A DNA stretch of 12,714 nucleotides from SURF-13 sp038924245 (GCA_038924245.1 JBCKVB010000037.1:1-12714), one strand, 5' to 3'; positions 1 through 6,617 are shown, counted from the first letter of the stretch. Translations and numbers: made by a program. The notes: generated by a model not told the origin, from the sequence alone.

Positions 1-10
1 CAAAAAATGG

Positions 11-901
11 ATGTCTATCATGGTTAAAAAGATACTCGAAGTCGGTTACGGCTCTGTCGCCAAAGTGAAAATTGGTGACCGACTGCCGTTGGCATTCATC
101 GGTGGGCCCTGCGCAATCGAAAGTCGCGACCACGCCTTCAAAATGGCGGAATCAATCGGTGAAATCTGCCGTCGTGTTGGTATCCCGTGGATTTATAAAT
201 CGTGCTATGACAAGGACTGTAGATCTTCACCAGATAGCTTCCACGGCCTTGGGGTGGATCACGGTTTACGCATTCTTGCCGACGTACGGGAGAAATTTGG
301 GATTCCAGTGGTTTCAGATTTCTCTGAGCCCTCCTGGGGGCCTGCGACTGGGGAGGTTTGCGACATGGTGCAGGTGCCGGCCTACCTCTGCAGGCAGACG
401 TCCATGCTCCGAGCCGCTGCGCTCACTAATCGGCCTATTCATCTGAAAAAAGGCCAATTTATGAGCCCTTGGAACATGAAGAACTCGGTTCGAAAAATTG
501 AGGCCAATGGCAATCATCAAGTTCTTTTGACTGACCGGGGGACCTTTATGGGCTATAACATGCTGGTGAACGACATGCGAAGCTTCCCCATCATGGCGGA
601 GACGGGTTATCCCGTGTGTTTTGATGCGACGCATTCGATTCAGCTACCGACCTCCATGGGTAATATCTCTGGCGGGCAGCGAGAGTTTATTCCCCATCTG
701 GTTCGGGCGGCGGTGGCCTGTGGCATCAACGCCTTATTCATGGAGGTCCACGACGATCCCGATAATGCGATGTCGGATGCGAACACGGTGCTGGATATCC
801 AGTATCTGGAAAACATTCTCGGCCAAGCCAAGGCCGTGCACGAAATGCGCCTTGAACTGCTCGAAAAATATGGAGAAGACAATGTCCACCCGGAAAGGTG
901 A
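11..901 (+). CDS. kdsA: KdsA-like metal-dependent 3-deoxy-octulosonate 8-phosphate synthase
   Basis: This cytoplasmic enzyme (296 aa) should condense phosphoenolpyruvate with a phosphorylated aldose (arabinose 5-phosphate in true Kdo8P synthases) to give a 3-deoxy-2-ulosonate phosphate. The TIM-barrel protein aligns along its length with the Aquifex-type class: GGPCAIES (31-38), PAYLCRQT (123-130), KKGQF (146-150), DATHS (205-209) and FMEVH (243-247). The four expected metal ligands are Cys34, His208, Glu245 and Asp256, so it belongs to the metal-dependent class; the E. coli enzyme has Asn at the Cys position. The odd point is that the Kdo8P-synthase signature KANRSS reads KDCRSS (68-73): Arg71, Ser72 and Arg128, which hold the acceptor phosphate, remain, but the Ala-Asn pair is replaced. 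The acceptor may therefore not be arabinose 5-phosphate (inference). An in-frame ATG at 20 is an alternative start. A short open frame ending at TAA 25-27 may be the tail of an upstream gene. The CBS gene starts 4 bases downstream. Confidence 0.88.
   Translation: MSIMVKKILEVGYGSVAKVKIGDRLPLAFIGGPCAIESRDHAFKMAESIGEICRRVGIPWIYKSCYDKDCRSSPDSFHGLGVDHGLRILADVREKFGIPVVSDFSEPSWGPATGEVCDMVQVPAYLCRQTSMLRAAALTNRPIHLKKGQFMSPWNMKNSVRKIEANGNHQVLLTDRGTFMGYNMLVNDMRSFPIMAETGYPVCFDATHSIQLPTSMGNISGGQREFIPHLVRAAVACGINALFMEVHDDPDNAMSDANTVLDIQYLENILGQAKAVHEMRLELLEKYGEDNVHPER
892..898 (+). promoter_or_regulatory. Ribosome binding site of the CBS-domain gene
   Basis: GGAAAGG lies seven bases before the ATG at 906, inside the last codons of the KdsA-like gene. 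It favours 906 over the in-frame ATG at 882 and over the much longer open frame that runs back into the upstream gene. Confidence 0.55.
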
Positions 902-905
902 TGCC

Positions 906-1307
906 ATGCTGGTAAGCGAAGTCATGATGCCGTTAGGCCGAATCCCGGTGATAGGCGAGACCGTTATTCTGAAAGAGGCCCTTGAAGAGATGGGCCGATC
1001 ACGGCTGGGCATTGCCTGCATTGTGGATGCTGATAACAAGCTTTTGGGCATCCTCACGGACGGTGATATCCGGCGCAAGTTACTCAAAGTCCAGAAACCC
1101 TTCTCCGCATTTTTTGTGGACGATGCGCTCGATCACGCCATTCGATCGCCCATGACGACGCGCCCGAACGACACCCTAAGAGATGCTGTTGTCTTAATGG
1201 GCGAGAAGCAGATCTGGGATCTTCCCGTCGTAGATGGTCAGGGAACCTTGGTGGGGTTGTTGCACTTACACCCTGCTATTCAGGCGCTACTCGGGATTCA
1301 AGAGTGA
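906..1307 (+). CDS. Free-standing CBS-domain pair protein (KdsD/KpsF regulatory-half homologue)
   Basis: A 133-residue protein made of two tandem CBS motifs, about residues 1-60 and 75-128, and little else. It resembles the C-terminal half of arabinose-5-phosphate isomerases (KdsD/KpsF/GutQ): the GILTDGDIRR segment (48-57), the MT opening of the second repeat (83-84), and the LVGLLHLH ending (115-122) match the GIFTDGDLRR and LLGVLHMH of E. coli KdsD as I recall it. The catalytic SIS sugar-isomerase domain of that family, roughly the first 190 residues, is absent. CBS pairs usually bind adenosine nucleotides or related ligands, so a regulatory or scaffolding role beside the KdsA-like synthase is the simplest inference. 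It starts 4 bases after that synthase and its stop shares a base with the next start (TGATG), so the three genes are probably cotranslated. An SIS partner could be encoded upstream of the window. Confidence 0.8.
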   Translation: MLVSEVMMPLGRIPVIGETVILKEALEEMGRSRLGIACIVDADNKLLGILTDGDIRRKLLKVQKPFSAFFVDDALDHAIRSPMTTRPNDTLRDAVVLMGEKQIWDLPVVDGQGTLVGLLHLHPAIQALLGIQE

Positions 1308-2261
1308 TGTACTCGGGGCAGACAGCAATCGATTATCTTGCGACTGAAGTCAGTAAAAACGACCCAGGCGAGTCCTCTCACTGGCGCAAATATCACTCCG
1401 CGTTTCGATTTACGGGGGATGGGTTTGAAGGCTTGCAGGGCTTCGGTGGCAGTGAGAAGCCTTACCGAGGGCTGCGCTTGGGGTTGAACCGCCTGTTGCA
1501 ACGCAGGTTTTGCCGGATGGGAGCGGAATTTCCCCAGTTCACGGCGATTGATATCTTGGCGAATGAAATAACGACCCGGCAGGGGCGCGCCTACGATTTG
1601 GATGTGCTTCGGCAATCGCTCACGCTTGCCTTTCTGAAAAACCATGTACCTGATAATGCATTATCCCCCAGAATAACGGCCTGCGTGATTGGAGATGGCT
1701 TTGCGTCAATGACGGCGCTGTTGCTTGCCAGCGGTTCGGCAGGCCGGGTAGTGCTGATTAATTTGACGAAGACTCTGCTTGTGGATCTCTGGTATCTCAA
1801 ACTTTGGATGGGAGCCGAGGCTTTCGAATCTTCAGTCGATCTGGTAACGGGCGAGGGTGGCCTTGCACGTGCGCTTGAGAAACCAGCGACCAACGAAGCC
1901 GGAGGGGGGGCGTGTAGTTGCGATTCAGGCCGTACACCATGAGTTGCTGCGACAATGTCCAATCGGGCTGGCCCTGAATATCGCATCGATGCAGGAAATG
2001 GATCCCCTGGTCATTGCGGCTTATTTCGATGACCTGCGTGCCATCGCTGCTCAACGGGAAGTAGTGTTTTATTGCTGCAACCGCAAGGAGAAGACGCTGC
2101 CAGATGGCACGGTGACGCGCTTTTCAGCATACCCTTGGACGCCAAGCGATCAGATTCTCGTCGATGAGCTGTGCCCATGGCACCAGCATTACTATGCCCT
2201 TAGGCCGCCTTTTTATAGGCCGTATGATGGCCCGATTCAGCACCGGCTGGTGACTCTCTAA
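1307..2261 (+). pseudogene. Putative sugar O-methyltransferase, interrupted by a frameshift at a G7 run
   Basis: Two overlapping reading frames together encode one protein resembling the putative sugar O-methyltransferase family found in surface-glycan loci. The first frame (1307-1942) carries the probable SAM-binding segment VIGDGFAS (about residues 127-134) and then runs into a junk tail ending SGRTP. The second frame, from about 1908 to 2261, carries the family-like C-terminal part: SMQEMDP, FYCCNRKEK, a tryptophan/histidine-rich DELCPWH and a terminal YDGPIQHRL. The frames join at seven Gs (1904-1910); six Gs would give one continuous 317-residue product. As written, translation gives a 211-residue truncated protein lacking the C-terminal third. 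The choices are a true frameshift mutation, a phase-variable slip site, or a sequencing error in a homopolymer. The ATG at 1307 overlaps the CBS-gene stop; a GTG at 1304 is an alternative. Family naming is from motif recall and is moderately certain; the split itself is plain. Confidence 0.75.
1904..1910 (+). repeat. Homopolymer of seven Gs at the frameshift point
   Basis: Seven consecutive Gs sit exactly where the reading frame of the sugar O-methyltransferase changes. The upstream frame reads through it as Gly-Gly-Ala-Cys and soon meets a stop. Removing one G restores Gly-Gly-Arg-Val-Val and the conserved C-terminal half. Runs like this can slip during replication or sequencing. Confidence 0.8.
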
Positions 2262-2312
2262 TGAGACAGAAATTTAATTTTTACACTAATTGACGTGCCT
2301 AGTGCTAGCAGC

Positions 2313-2317
2313 AGGAG
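2313..2317 (+). promoter_or_regulatory. Ribosome binding site of the FkbM-type gene
   Basis: AGGAG stands eight bases before the GTG at 2326. It supports this non-ATG start, which also places the VDIGASGG SAM-binding loop at the usual distance from the N-terminus of FkbM-type proteins. Confidence 0.65.
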
Positions 2318-2325
2318 ACAAGTAA

Positions 2326-3249
2326 GTGCGTGCATTAAACAACTTTTTGGGCGAACTAAGAATTGGTCTGGTAGATATCGGAGCGAGTGGTGGCCTTGAA
2401 CCACGCTGGCGTTCTATTCGACGCAATATAAAGGCTTTTCTTTTTGAGCCGGATGAGCGATCCCATCAAGAGTTAAGGTCGGCAGATTATGTTGAAGAGA
2501 TATTCCCTATGGGATTAGGGGCCTCGGAAATAAATGCATCCTTGAATTTGTGCCGCAAGCCTGGCGTCTCGTCGCTTTTGCCCCCCCGTCACTCGTTTTT
2601 GTCGCGCTTCCCAGATGCGAAGCGCTTCGATGTGATCGCACAGGAGACCGTTAAGCTATCCACACTCGATAAGTGCTTGTTGGATTGGTGGCAGGACTGC
2701 GACTTTATCAAGATCGATACGCAGGGTACAGAGCTTGATATTCTGCGTGGGGGGGCGGCATTACTTGATAGCCCTATCATCGGCCTTGAGGTTGAAGTAG
2801 AGTTTATACGGCTATATGAAGAGCAACCCCTATTCGGTGATATTTGCTCTCATCTAGAAAGAAAGGGTTATGAGTTTTTTGATTTTGTAAATATCTGCCG
2901 TTGGGAGCGGAGGCGATTCACATTATTTGGCCAAGCAGTTTTTGGTGATGGATTGTTCCTTCGCTCCCCTGAGGTATTTGCCGAAATCCTCAGCAGCCTT
3001 ACCGTAGATATTGCACGTAGCAAAGCAAAAAAGTATATTGCCATCGCGGCGCTGTATGACCATATCGATCTGCTGGCAGTCTGCATAGATTGTTTCAGAC
3101 AGTTCTTAAATGCTGCTGATATAGGAGCAGTAGAGGATTTGCATACTGCTCTTTTAATGCGTCGAAGATTTTCAAGTTTTTTACTTCGTGTAACATGCAA
3201 ACTATTGAAACCATTTGGAATGCGCGCTATAGGGTTGCAAACCTCATAG
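2326..3249 (+). CDS. FkbM family SAM-dependent methyltransferase
   Basis: A 307-residue protein with the FkbM-type methyltransferase fold at residues 10-215. The SAM-binding loop is LVDIGASGG (15-23), followed by the acidic FEPD (40-43) that normally contacts the ribose, then IKIDTQGTELDILRG (128-142), the family's hallmark strand and turn. Proteins of this type O-methylate sugars or natural products; the acceptor here cannot be read from sequence but is presumably a glycan residue or nucleotide sugar of this locus. The last ~85 residues form a basic, hydrophobic, probably helical tail beyond the methyltransferase core. The GTG start is backed by AGGAG. The gene is visibly more AT-rich than its neighbours and is flanked by the longer gaps of the left block (64 and 73 bases), suggesting a separately acquired insertion. 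It is the second methyltransferase in a row, and unlike the first it is intact. Confidence 0.85.
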   Translation: MRALNNFLGELRIGLVDIGASGGLEPRWRSIRRNIKAFLFEPDERSHQELRSADYVEEIFPMGLGASEINASLNLCRKPGVSSLLPPRHSFLSRFPDAKRFDVIAQETVKLSTLDKCLLDWWQDCDFIKIDTQGTELDILRGGAALLDSPIIGLEVEVEFIRLYEEQPLFGDICSHLERKGYEFFDFVNICRWERRRFTLFGQAVFGDGLFLRSPEVFAEILSSLTVDIARSKAKKYIAIAALYDHIDLLAVCIDCFRQFLNAADIGAVEDLHTALLMRRRFSSFLLRVTCKLLKPFGMRAIGLQTS

Positions 3250-3322
3250 CGGATTGTAGGATGCACAGCAGTGCAGGGAATTGTAAGTTCTTTCTACGGC
3301 CATAACTTCTGAGTAGGAGTCC

Positions 3323-4105
3323 ATGAATATCTTTGAACAACGAAAAGTATTGAAAGAGAAATTGCAAAGGCGCGAGCGCCTGTTTGCAGGCTGGGTGTCT
3401 TATGCACATCCTTCAATCACCGAAACCTTCGCGCGCGCAGGCTTCGATTTCATCGCGATTGATATGGAGCACTCCACTATCTCGGTGGAGCAGGCGCAGC
3501 GTATCATCGCGGCGAGCCAAAGCGAGGGAGTGCCTTGCCTGCCGCGCCCCGTCTCCCATTCGAACGATTGGTTCAAACCCCTGCTGGAATCGGGTGCGGA
3601 TGGTCTTCTGGTACAGATGGTAAATACGCCAGAAGAGATTGAGGCGATTATTGGACATCTCAAATACCCTCCCGTCGGACGCCGAAGCTATGGGGTGAGC
3701 CGGGCTCAGGCCTATGGTTTTGACTTCGACAGCTACATACAGAACTGGAACGAGACCTCGACATTCATTATTCAAGTCGAGTCTATTCAGGCTGTCGAGA
3801 ATATTGAGAAGCTTTTAGCTTTTGATGAAATCGATGGGGTGATGGTGGGGCCTTACGATATCTCTGGGTCTTTGGGCGTTCCGGGGCAGACTTCGCATCC
3901 CCTCGTGATCGAGGCATCACGCAAGGTGATCGCGGCCTGTGAACGCTTCGGCAAGAGCTGCGGTACGCAGGTGGCCGATGCATCACAAGGGAGTGTTCAG
4001 GCTCTGTTTGACCTTGGCTACACCTATGCCATTTTGGGGTCCGATCTCTTTGTGCTCTGGAAGTGGGCTGAGCAGATGCAGGGCCTGATCAAGTCTATGC
4101 GCTAA
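3323..4105 (+). CDS. HpcH/HpaI family class II pyruvate aldolase
   Basis: A 260-residue metal-dependent aldolase of the HpcH/HpaI type (4-hydroxy-2-oxoheptanedioate, 2-keto-3-deoxyglucarate and 2-keto-3-deoxyrhamnonate aldolases). These reversibly join pyruvate to an aldehyde to make 4-hydroxy-2-oxo acids. Family residues seen are IDMEHS with His50 as the likely catalytic base, RP with Arg75, the ADGLLVQMVNTPEE core (92-105), YPPVGRRSYG (115-124), metal-binding Glu153 in QVES and Asp179 in GPYDIS. Length is normal for the family. GGAG just before the ATG supports the start, though the spacing is short. In catabolic operons this enzyme cleaves; here, beside two SDRs and a CMP-ulosonate-type synthetase, it may instead build a 3-deoxy-2-ulosonic acid from pyruvate and a sugar aldehyde (inference). 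The substrate cannot be assigned from sequence. Confidence 0.88.
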   Translation: MNIFEQRKVLKEKLQRRERLFAGWVSYAHPSITETFARAGFDFIAIDMEHSTISVEQAQRIIAASQSEGVPCLPRPVSHSNDWFKPLLESGADGLLVQMVNTPEEIEAIIGHLKYPPVGRRSYGVSRAQAYGFDFDSYIQNWNETSTFIIQVESIQAVENIEKLLAFDEIDGVMVGPYDISGSLGVPGQTSHPLVIEASRKVIAACERFGKSCGTQVADASQGSVQALFDLGYTYAILGSDLFVLWKWAEQMQGLIKSMR

Positions 4106-4123
4106 CGATTTTGAGGCTGTTTT

Positions 4124-4906
4124 ATGAATTCCTATCTCAATCAGTTATTTAATATAGAAGGCAAAGTAGCCGTCGTGATCGGTGGTGGTGGCCACCTTTG
4201 CAGTGAGATGGCCAGGGCCTTTGCCCACGCAGGGTGCGCGGTTGCCGTTCTCGACTTGAGGCTTGAGAAGGCCAAGGCGGTCGAGGACGAGTTGAGGGCA
4301 GCGGGCTTTGATCGGGTCATGTCGCTTGCCATTGATGTCGCCAAAAAGCAGGATCACATCAATACACTAGAGCAGGTGCTTGCGACCTTCGGCCAGGTCG
4401 ATATTCTGGTGAATGGTGCCGGCATCAACAGCCCCACGCCTTTTCTGGAACTAGGCCTGGAAGAGTGGTACGCCATTCTCGACTCTCAACTCACCGGCAC
4501 CTTTTTGGGCTGCCAGGTGTTTGGGGGATACATGGTCGAGAGGGGGCGGGGATCAATCATTAATATCTCATCAGCCTCCGCAGGGCCACCGCTCTCTAAG
4601 GCATTCACCTACTCGGTGGCCAAGGCGGGCATCATGAACCTGACGCAGAACCTGGGACGTGAGTGGGGAACGAAGGGCGTTCGTGTCAATGCATTGCGGC
4701 CCGGCTTCTTCCCGACCGAATGGAATCGCAAGAATTTCATTACTCCTGAGCGTGAGGCAGCTATTCTTTGTCATACCCCGATGGCGCGGTATGGTGCGCC
4801 AAGTGAGCTGATTGGTGCCACCTTGTGGCTGGCATCCGATGCGGCCAGTTTTGTTACTGGCGCCGAGATTGCCGTCGATGGTGGCTTTACGTGCATGACC
4901 ATCTGA
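4124..4906 (+). CDS. Short-chain dehydrogenase/reductase (sugar-acid oxidoreductase-like)
   Basis: A classical SDR of 260 residues with a Rossmann fold binding NAD(P). The catalytic triad is Ser150, Tyr163 and Lys167 (YSVAK), with NGAG (97-100) in place of NNAG and the C-terminal TGAEIAVDGGF (245-255). The nucleotide-binding loop is unusual: IGGGGHLC (19-26) instead of TGxxxGIG, so its last two glycines are His24 and Cys26. Variants of the GGGGxLC kind are, from memory, seen in D-mannonate-oxidoreductase-type SDRs, which hints at a sugar-acid substrate but does not prove it. Asp44 after the second strand favours NAD over NADP. GAGG seven bases before the ATG supports the start. It lies 18 bases after the aldolase gene and 33 before a second SDR, so the three probably act on one sugar-acid or its precursor. 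Confidence 0.87.
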   Translation: MNSYLNQLFNIEGKVAVVIGGGGHLCSEMARAFAHAGCAVAVLDLRLEKAKAVEDELRAAGFDRVMSLAIDVAKKQDHINTLEQVLATFGQVDILVNGAGINSPTPFLELGLEEWYAILDSQLTGTFLGCQVFGGYMVERGRGSIINISSASAGPPLSKAFTYSVAKAGIMNLTQNLGREWGTKGVRVNALRPGFFPTEWNRKNFITPEREAAILCHTPMARYGAPSELIGATLWLASDAASFVTGAEIAVDGGFTCMTI

Positions 4907-4939
4907 CCACCTGCAGGGGGCCAATTCTGGAATAGAGCT

Positions 4940-5689
4940 ATGAATCAAAAAACTGTTGTTATTACCGGTGGAAATCGTGGTATCGGGTTGAGCATCACTG
5001 AAGCGTTTATAAATGCCGGTTATGCGGTCATCGTGGGCGCGCGAGAAGAAGCAGGGCTGGGGATCCGATTCGGTGAACGGGTGACGTTCGTGTCGATGGA
5101 CGTGCGCGACGAGTTGGCTCACCGGGAGCTAGTGCAGCGTGCGATCCAGAAGACCGGAAAACTCGATGTGTATGTAAATAATGCCGGTTTCTCTGAATGG
5201 CGACCGATTGAGGAGATTGATGAGCGCTTTTTTGATCAACTGATCGGTATCAATCTGAAAGGCGCCTTCTGGGGCTGCAAGGCCGCAGTAAGTTCGATGG
5301 CAGAAGGTGGCAGTATCATCAACATCTCCAGCATCGCCGGTAAGCGTGGGAGTACTAACAATTCCGCCTATTGCGCTTCCAAGTTTGGAATGAATGGACT
5401 AACACAAGCGCTAGCAAAAGAGGTTGGTCCACGCGGAATCCGTGTGAATGCCGTGTGCCCCGTGCTGATCCCCACCGAGGGTTTGATCGAAGCTTTGAAG
5501 AGCCCTTATGCGCCGGCAAAGGGTGATCCAGATGGTTTCATCTCCAAGTTCGCAGCGGACAATGCGGCACTGAAGCGGCTGCCAACCGCATCCGAAGTGG
5601 CTGCGATGTGCGTTTTCCTGGCATCGGAAGCAGCATCGGCGATTACCGGTCAATGTATCAATGTGGACTGTGGCGTCTTTCCACAGTAA
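4940..5689 (+). CDS. Short-chain dehydrogenase/reductase (FabG-like classical SDR)
   Basis: A 249-residue classical SDR with a canonical cofactor loop TGGNRGIG (9-16), NNAG (80-83), and a catalytic triad of Ser131, Tyr144 and Lys148 (YCASK). The C-terminus, TGQCINVDCGVFPQ, matches the usual TGxxxxVDGG segment with Cys replacing one Gly. It is clearly distinct from the SDR just upstream, so this is not a recent tandem duplication. Arg35 after the second strand could favour NADP. The substrate is unknown; position between the aldolase/SDR pair and the KdsB-like cytidylyltransferase suggests a redox or epimerising step (oxidation by one SDR, reduction by the other) on the sugar acid before CMP activation. 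The Shine-Dalgarno before the ATG is weak. Confidence 0.87.
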   Translation: MNQKTVVITGGNRGIGLSITEAFINAGYAVIVGAREEAGLGIRFGERVTFVSMDVRDELAHRELVQRAIQKTGKLDVYVNNAGFSEWRPIEEIDERFFDQLIGINLKGAFWGCKAAVSSMAEGGSIINISSIAGKRGSTNNSAYCASKFGMNGLTQALAKEVGPRGIRVNAVCPVLIPTEGLIEALKSPYAPAKGDPDGFISKFAADNAALKRLPTASEVAAMCVFLASEAASAITGQCINVDCGVFPQ

Positions 5690-5702
5690 TAAGCTACTGC
5701 GA

Positions 5703-6467
5703 ATGAAGATTGTTGCTGTGATCCCTGCACATCTTGCCTCGGTCAGATTTCCGCGCAAAATCTTATTCCCGTTCCACGGCCTACCCATGGTTGAGCACGT
5801 CCGCCGGCGTGCGTTGCTCTCTGGTGCTGTATCAGATGTGTATGTGGCGACCTGCGATGAGGAGATCGCCGAAGCAGTCCGCGGATTTGGCGGAAAGGTC
5901 ATCATGACGGCAAATACGCACACCAATGGCACCAGCCGGGTTGCCGAGGCGGTAAAGGACGTTGACTGCACCCATGTGATGCTGCTGCAGGGTGATGAAC
6001 CGCTGTTGTTGCCTCGTCACCTGGATATTTTTGCGAAAACAATTGCCTCTGAACCTGGGAGTGACGCTTGGAATGCCACCGGCCCGATTGAGCATCAGGA
6101 GGAACTGGACCGCCATTCGTTTGTTAAATGCACGGTTTCACAGTCTGGACGCATTCTGTATTGCTTTCGCCGGACGCCCTGCTACAGCGATTTCGAAAAA
6201 CAACAGGCTTTCGTGCGGAAGATTCTAGGAATCATTGCTTACCGTAAGGATTTCTTGCTGCAGCTGACGAGACTGCCCCCTGCGTTAATTGAACAAGCGG
6301 AGTTTATTGAGCAGATGCGCATTATCGAAAATGGGTTCAGCCTACAGTCAGTGCCTGTCAGCCCCAGTCTACCCTCGGTCAATGAGCCTGCCGAGGCGGA
6401 GGTAGTGCTGGATTACATTAGACACAATGCTGAACAACGGGCGTTGCTGGAGCGGATTTCGAGTTGA
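5703..6467 (+). CDS. kdsB: KdsB-like CMP-ulosonate synthetase (3-deoxy-manno-octulosonate cytidylyltransferase family)
   Basis: A 254-residue cytidylyltransferase resembling KdsB, which transfers CMP from CTP to Kdo to make CMP-Kdo. Seen are VIPAHLASVRFPRK (6-19) for the CTP-binding loop, TNGTSRVAEAV (74-84), LLQGDEP (94-100) with Asp98 as a metal ligand, ILGIIAYRKDFL (174-185), and IEQAEFIEQMRI (196-207), matching the KdsB substrate region. Two departures stand out: the conserved arginine of PARxxS is His10, and the second metal-ligand motif VDTPEDLE reads VNEPAEAE (226-233), so its aspartate is Asn227. This suggests a changed substrate, changed metal use or reduced activity. The start MKIVAVIPA at 5703 fits the family; the frame is open further upstream but overlaps the SDR gene. 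A different ulosonic acid, not Kdo itself, is a plausible substrate given the odd KdsA-like enzyme (inference). Confidence 0.8.
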   Translation: MKIVAVIPAHLASVRFPRKILFPFHGLPMVEHVRRRALLSGAVSDVYVATCDEEIAEAVRGFGGKVIMTANTHTNGTSRVAEAVKDVDCTHVMLLQGDEPLLLPRHLDIFAKTIASEPGSDAWNATGPIEHQEELDRHSFVKCTVSQSGRILYCFRRTPCYSDFEKQQAFVRKILGIIAYRKDFLLQLTRLPPALIEQAEFIEQMRIIENGFSLQSVPVSPSLPSVNEPAEAEVVLDYIRHNAEQRALLERISS

Positions 6468-6482
6468 ATCCGCGAATGCTAA

Positions 6483-6617
6483 ATGTTTCACTTCGAATTT
6501 GAATCCAAGCGCCGCCTGCTACAGCGAAAGTGCCGAGTATTCGGTAAGGTGTTTCGCCGCTGCGGTTTATCGATGGAGGCACACGTCTTAGGAATAGGTT
6601 GCCTAAGAAATGACTGA
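6483..6617 (+). other. Unsupported 44-codon open frame in the 142-base gap
   Basis: The gap between the KdsB-like and GT-B-like genes holds a 44-residue open frame rich in Arg and Cys (begins MFHFEFESKRR, ends LRND). It overlaps the start of the next gene by 8 bases. I see no family resemblance and no good ribosome binding site. It may be chance, a leader peptide, or leftover coding sequence from a rearrangement. No clear promoter or hairpin terminator was recognised in this gap. Confidence 0.15.

Noticed and set aside
1..27. Open frame from the window edge to TAA at 25-27, possibly the tail of an upstream gene.
   Set aside because: Only eight codons are visible, which is too few to identify or to distinguish from chance.
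621..905. Upstream extension of the CBS-domain reading frame into the KdsA-like gene.
   Set aside because: The extension reads as out-of-frame kdsA sequence; CBS homology begins at the ATG at 906, which has a good ribosome binding site.
2290..2312. TTGACG followed by CTAGTGCTAGC-like sequence, resembling a sigma-70 promoter.
   Set aside because: No -10 hexamer lies at the right distance; the place it should occupy is the AGGAG ribosome binding site.
3262..3275. Short inverted repeat TGCAC-AGCA-GTGCA after the FkbM gene.
   Set aside because: A five-pair stem without a T tract is too weak to call a terminator or operator.
4571..5122. A 183-codon minus-strand open frame (and a similar one at 5411-5971).
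   Set aside because: Both cross the junctions of well-supported plus-strand genes and show no family features.
4124..5689. The two adjacent SDR genes as a tandem duplication.
   Set aside because: Their cofactor loops, NNAG motifs and C-termini differ clearly and similarity is only that of the superfamily.
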